In this document: positions 13,284 to 13,535 of the stretch, in pieces
Layout of the letters: each line of letters opens with the position of its first letter
Position numbering within the stretch: the stretch's first letter is position 1
From: Phycisphaerae bacterium
GTDB taxonomy: Bacteria > Planctomycetota > Phycisphaerae > UBA1845
DNA: 13,535 nucleotides
Reading direction: 5' to 3'
NCBI GenBank assembly: GCA_029260155.1
Contig: JAJDDU010000233.1
Coordinates: 1-13,535 of the forward strand
Position numbers and translations under genes: made by a program
The notes under the pieces: model-generated
Database searches by the model: none
Told to the model about the DNA's origin: nothing
Seen by the model: the letters and a program-made list of their open reading frames with translations, nothing else

Positions 13284-13535
13284 CAGTGGTTTGTCGGCAC
13301 AAACTCAATGGGCAATCGCACCCGCTGGAGTAATCGAATTCGCGGACGATCCAAACTGTTCACCGTTGGTAACAGTTCAGCCGCTTGCAATGCAATGGGT
13401 GGCATCTATGAGCGAGTCTCCGTCAAGAGGGTTGCGGGAAGAATTCGGGATCTTTCCAAGCATCTATTCGGCATCGCCACCAGGACGTGCCATTTAACGA
13501 TTTCGAGTCGGCCCCATTCACGGTCGCGGCGTCTT
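13284..13535. other. Right-end stretch without an identified gene
   Basis: No frame here has both a ribosome binding site and a recognisable domain. On the minus strand, a frame entering from the right edge is open for about 35 codons and ends at a TGA near 13430, so it could be the C-terminus of a gene lying mostly outside the window. It is too short to identify. Confidence 0.25.
13354..13377. terminator. Inverted repeat after the 166-residue membrane gene, possible weak terminator
   Basis: AACTGTT (13354-13360) and AACAGTT (13371-13377) form a perfect 7-bp stem. It is extended inward by ACC/GGT after a one-base bulge, around a GTT loop. It lies 70 bp after the stop codon. No clear T-run follows on the plus strand, so it may be a factor-dependent terminator, an operator or nothing. 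Confidence 0.3.

Noticed and set aside
13147..13497. Plus-strand frame overlapping the end of the 166-residue membrane gene
   Set aside because: It starts inside that gene in another frame, has no ribosome binding site and shows no domain.

Overview
This window holds a complete haem biosynthesis gene cluster. To its left is what looks like the edge of an integrated mobile element, and to its right are two unrecognised small membrane-protein genes. The DNA is GC-rich and the genes are tightly packed. The host is a bacterium that uses the C5 (glutamyl-tRNA) route to 5-aminolevulinate. Its enzyme set is the protoporphyrin-dependent one (HemN, a HemY-type oxidase and an E. coli-like ferrochelatase). 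The phylum cannot be fixed from sequence alone; a Planctomycetota-like or other deep Gram-negative lineage is only a guess.

Region 1-1037 is accessory DNA. A RelE/HigB-family toxin gene runs off the left edge. It has a good sigma70-type promoter and a perfect 8+8 bp inverted repeat next to that promoter. A short XRE-type helix-turn-helix gene follows. Then comes an attachment-site-like block of tandem 12-bp repeats inside an inverted repeat. This block abuts the exact 5' half of a tRNA-Thr(TGT) gene, cut right after the anticodon loop. The simplest reading is an integration junction at a tRNA gene.

Region 1038-1716 has no convincing gene. It ends in a promoter whose predicted start site falls on the hemL start codon. 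Region 1717-4582 (+ strand) is hemL-hemC-hemD, coupled by 4-nt start/stop overlaps. Region 4549-11732 (- strand) reads hemH::hemA fusion, hemN, hemE, hemY, hemB. The two operons converge, and the 3' ends of hemD and hemB overlap by 34 bp. Together they encode every step from glutamyl-tRNA to protohaem: HemA domain, HemL, HemB, HemC, HemD, HemE, HemN, HemY and HemH domain.

The most unusual item is the 760-residue protein that joins ferrochelatase (last step) to a divergent glutamyl-tRNA reductase (first committed step) in one chain. The reductase half keeps the catalytic Cys but has an altered nucleotide-binding glycine motif and little of the usual C-terminal dimerisation domain. Other oddities are a 137-nt same-strand overlap of hemY with hemB, a Tyr-to-Phe change in the uroporphyrinogen decarboxylase active site, and loss of both loop lysines in HemC. 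The right end (11859-13535) holds a 177-residue membrane protein on the - strand, upstream of the haem operon, and a 166-residue membrane protein on the + strand.
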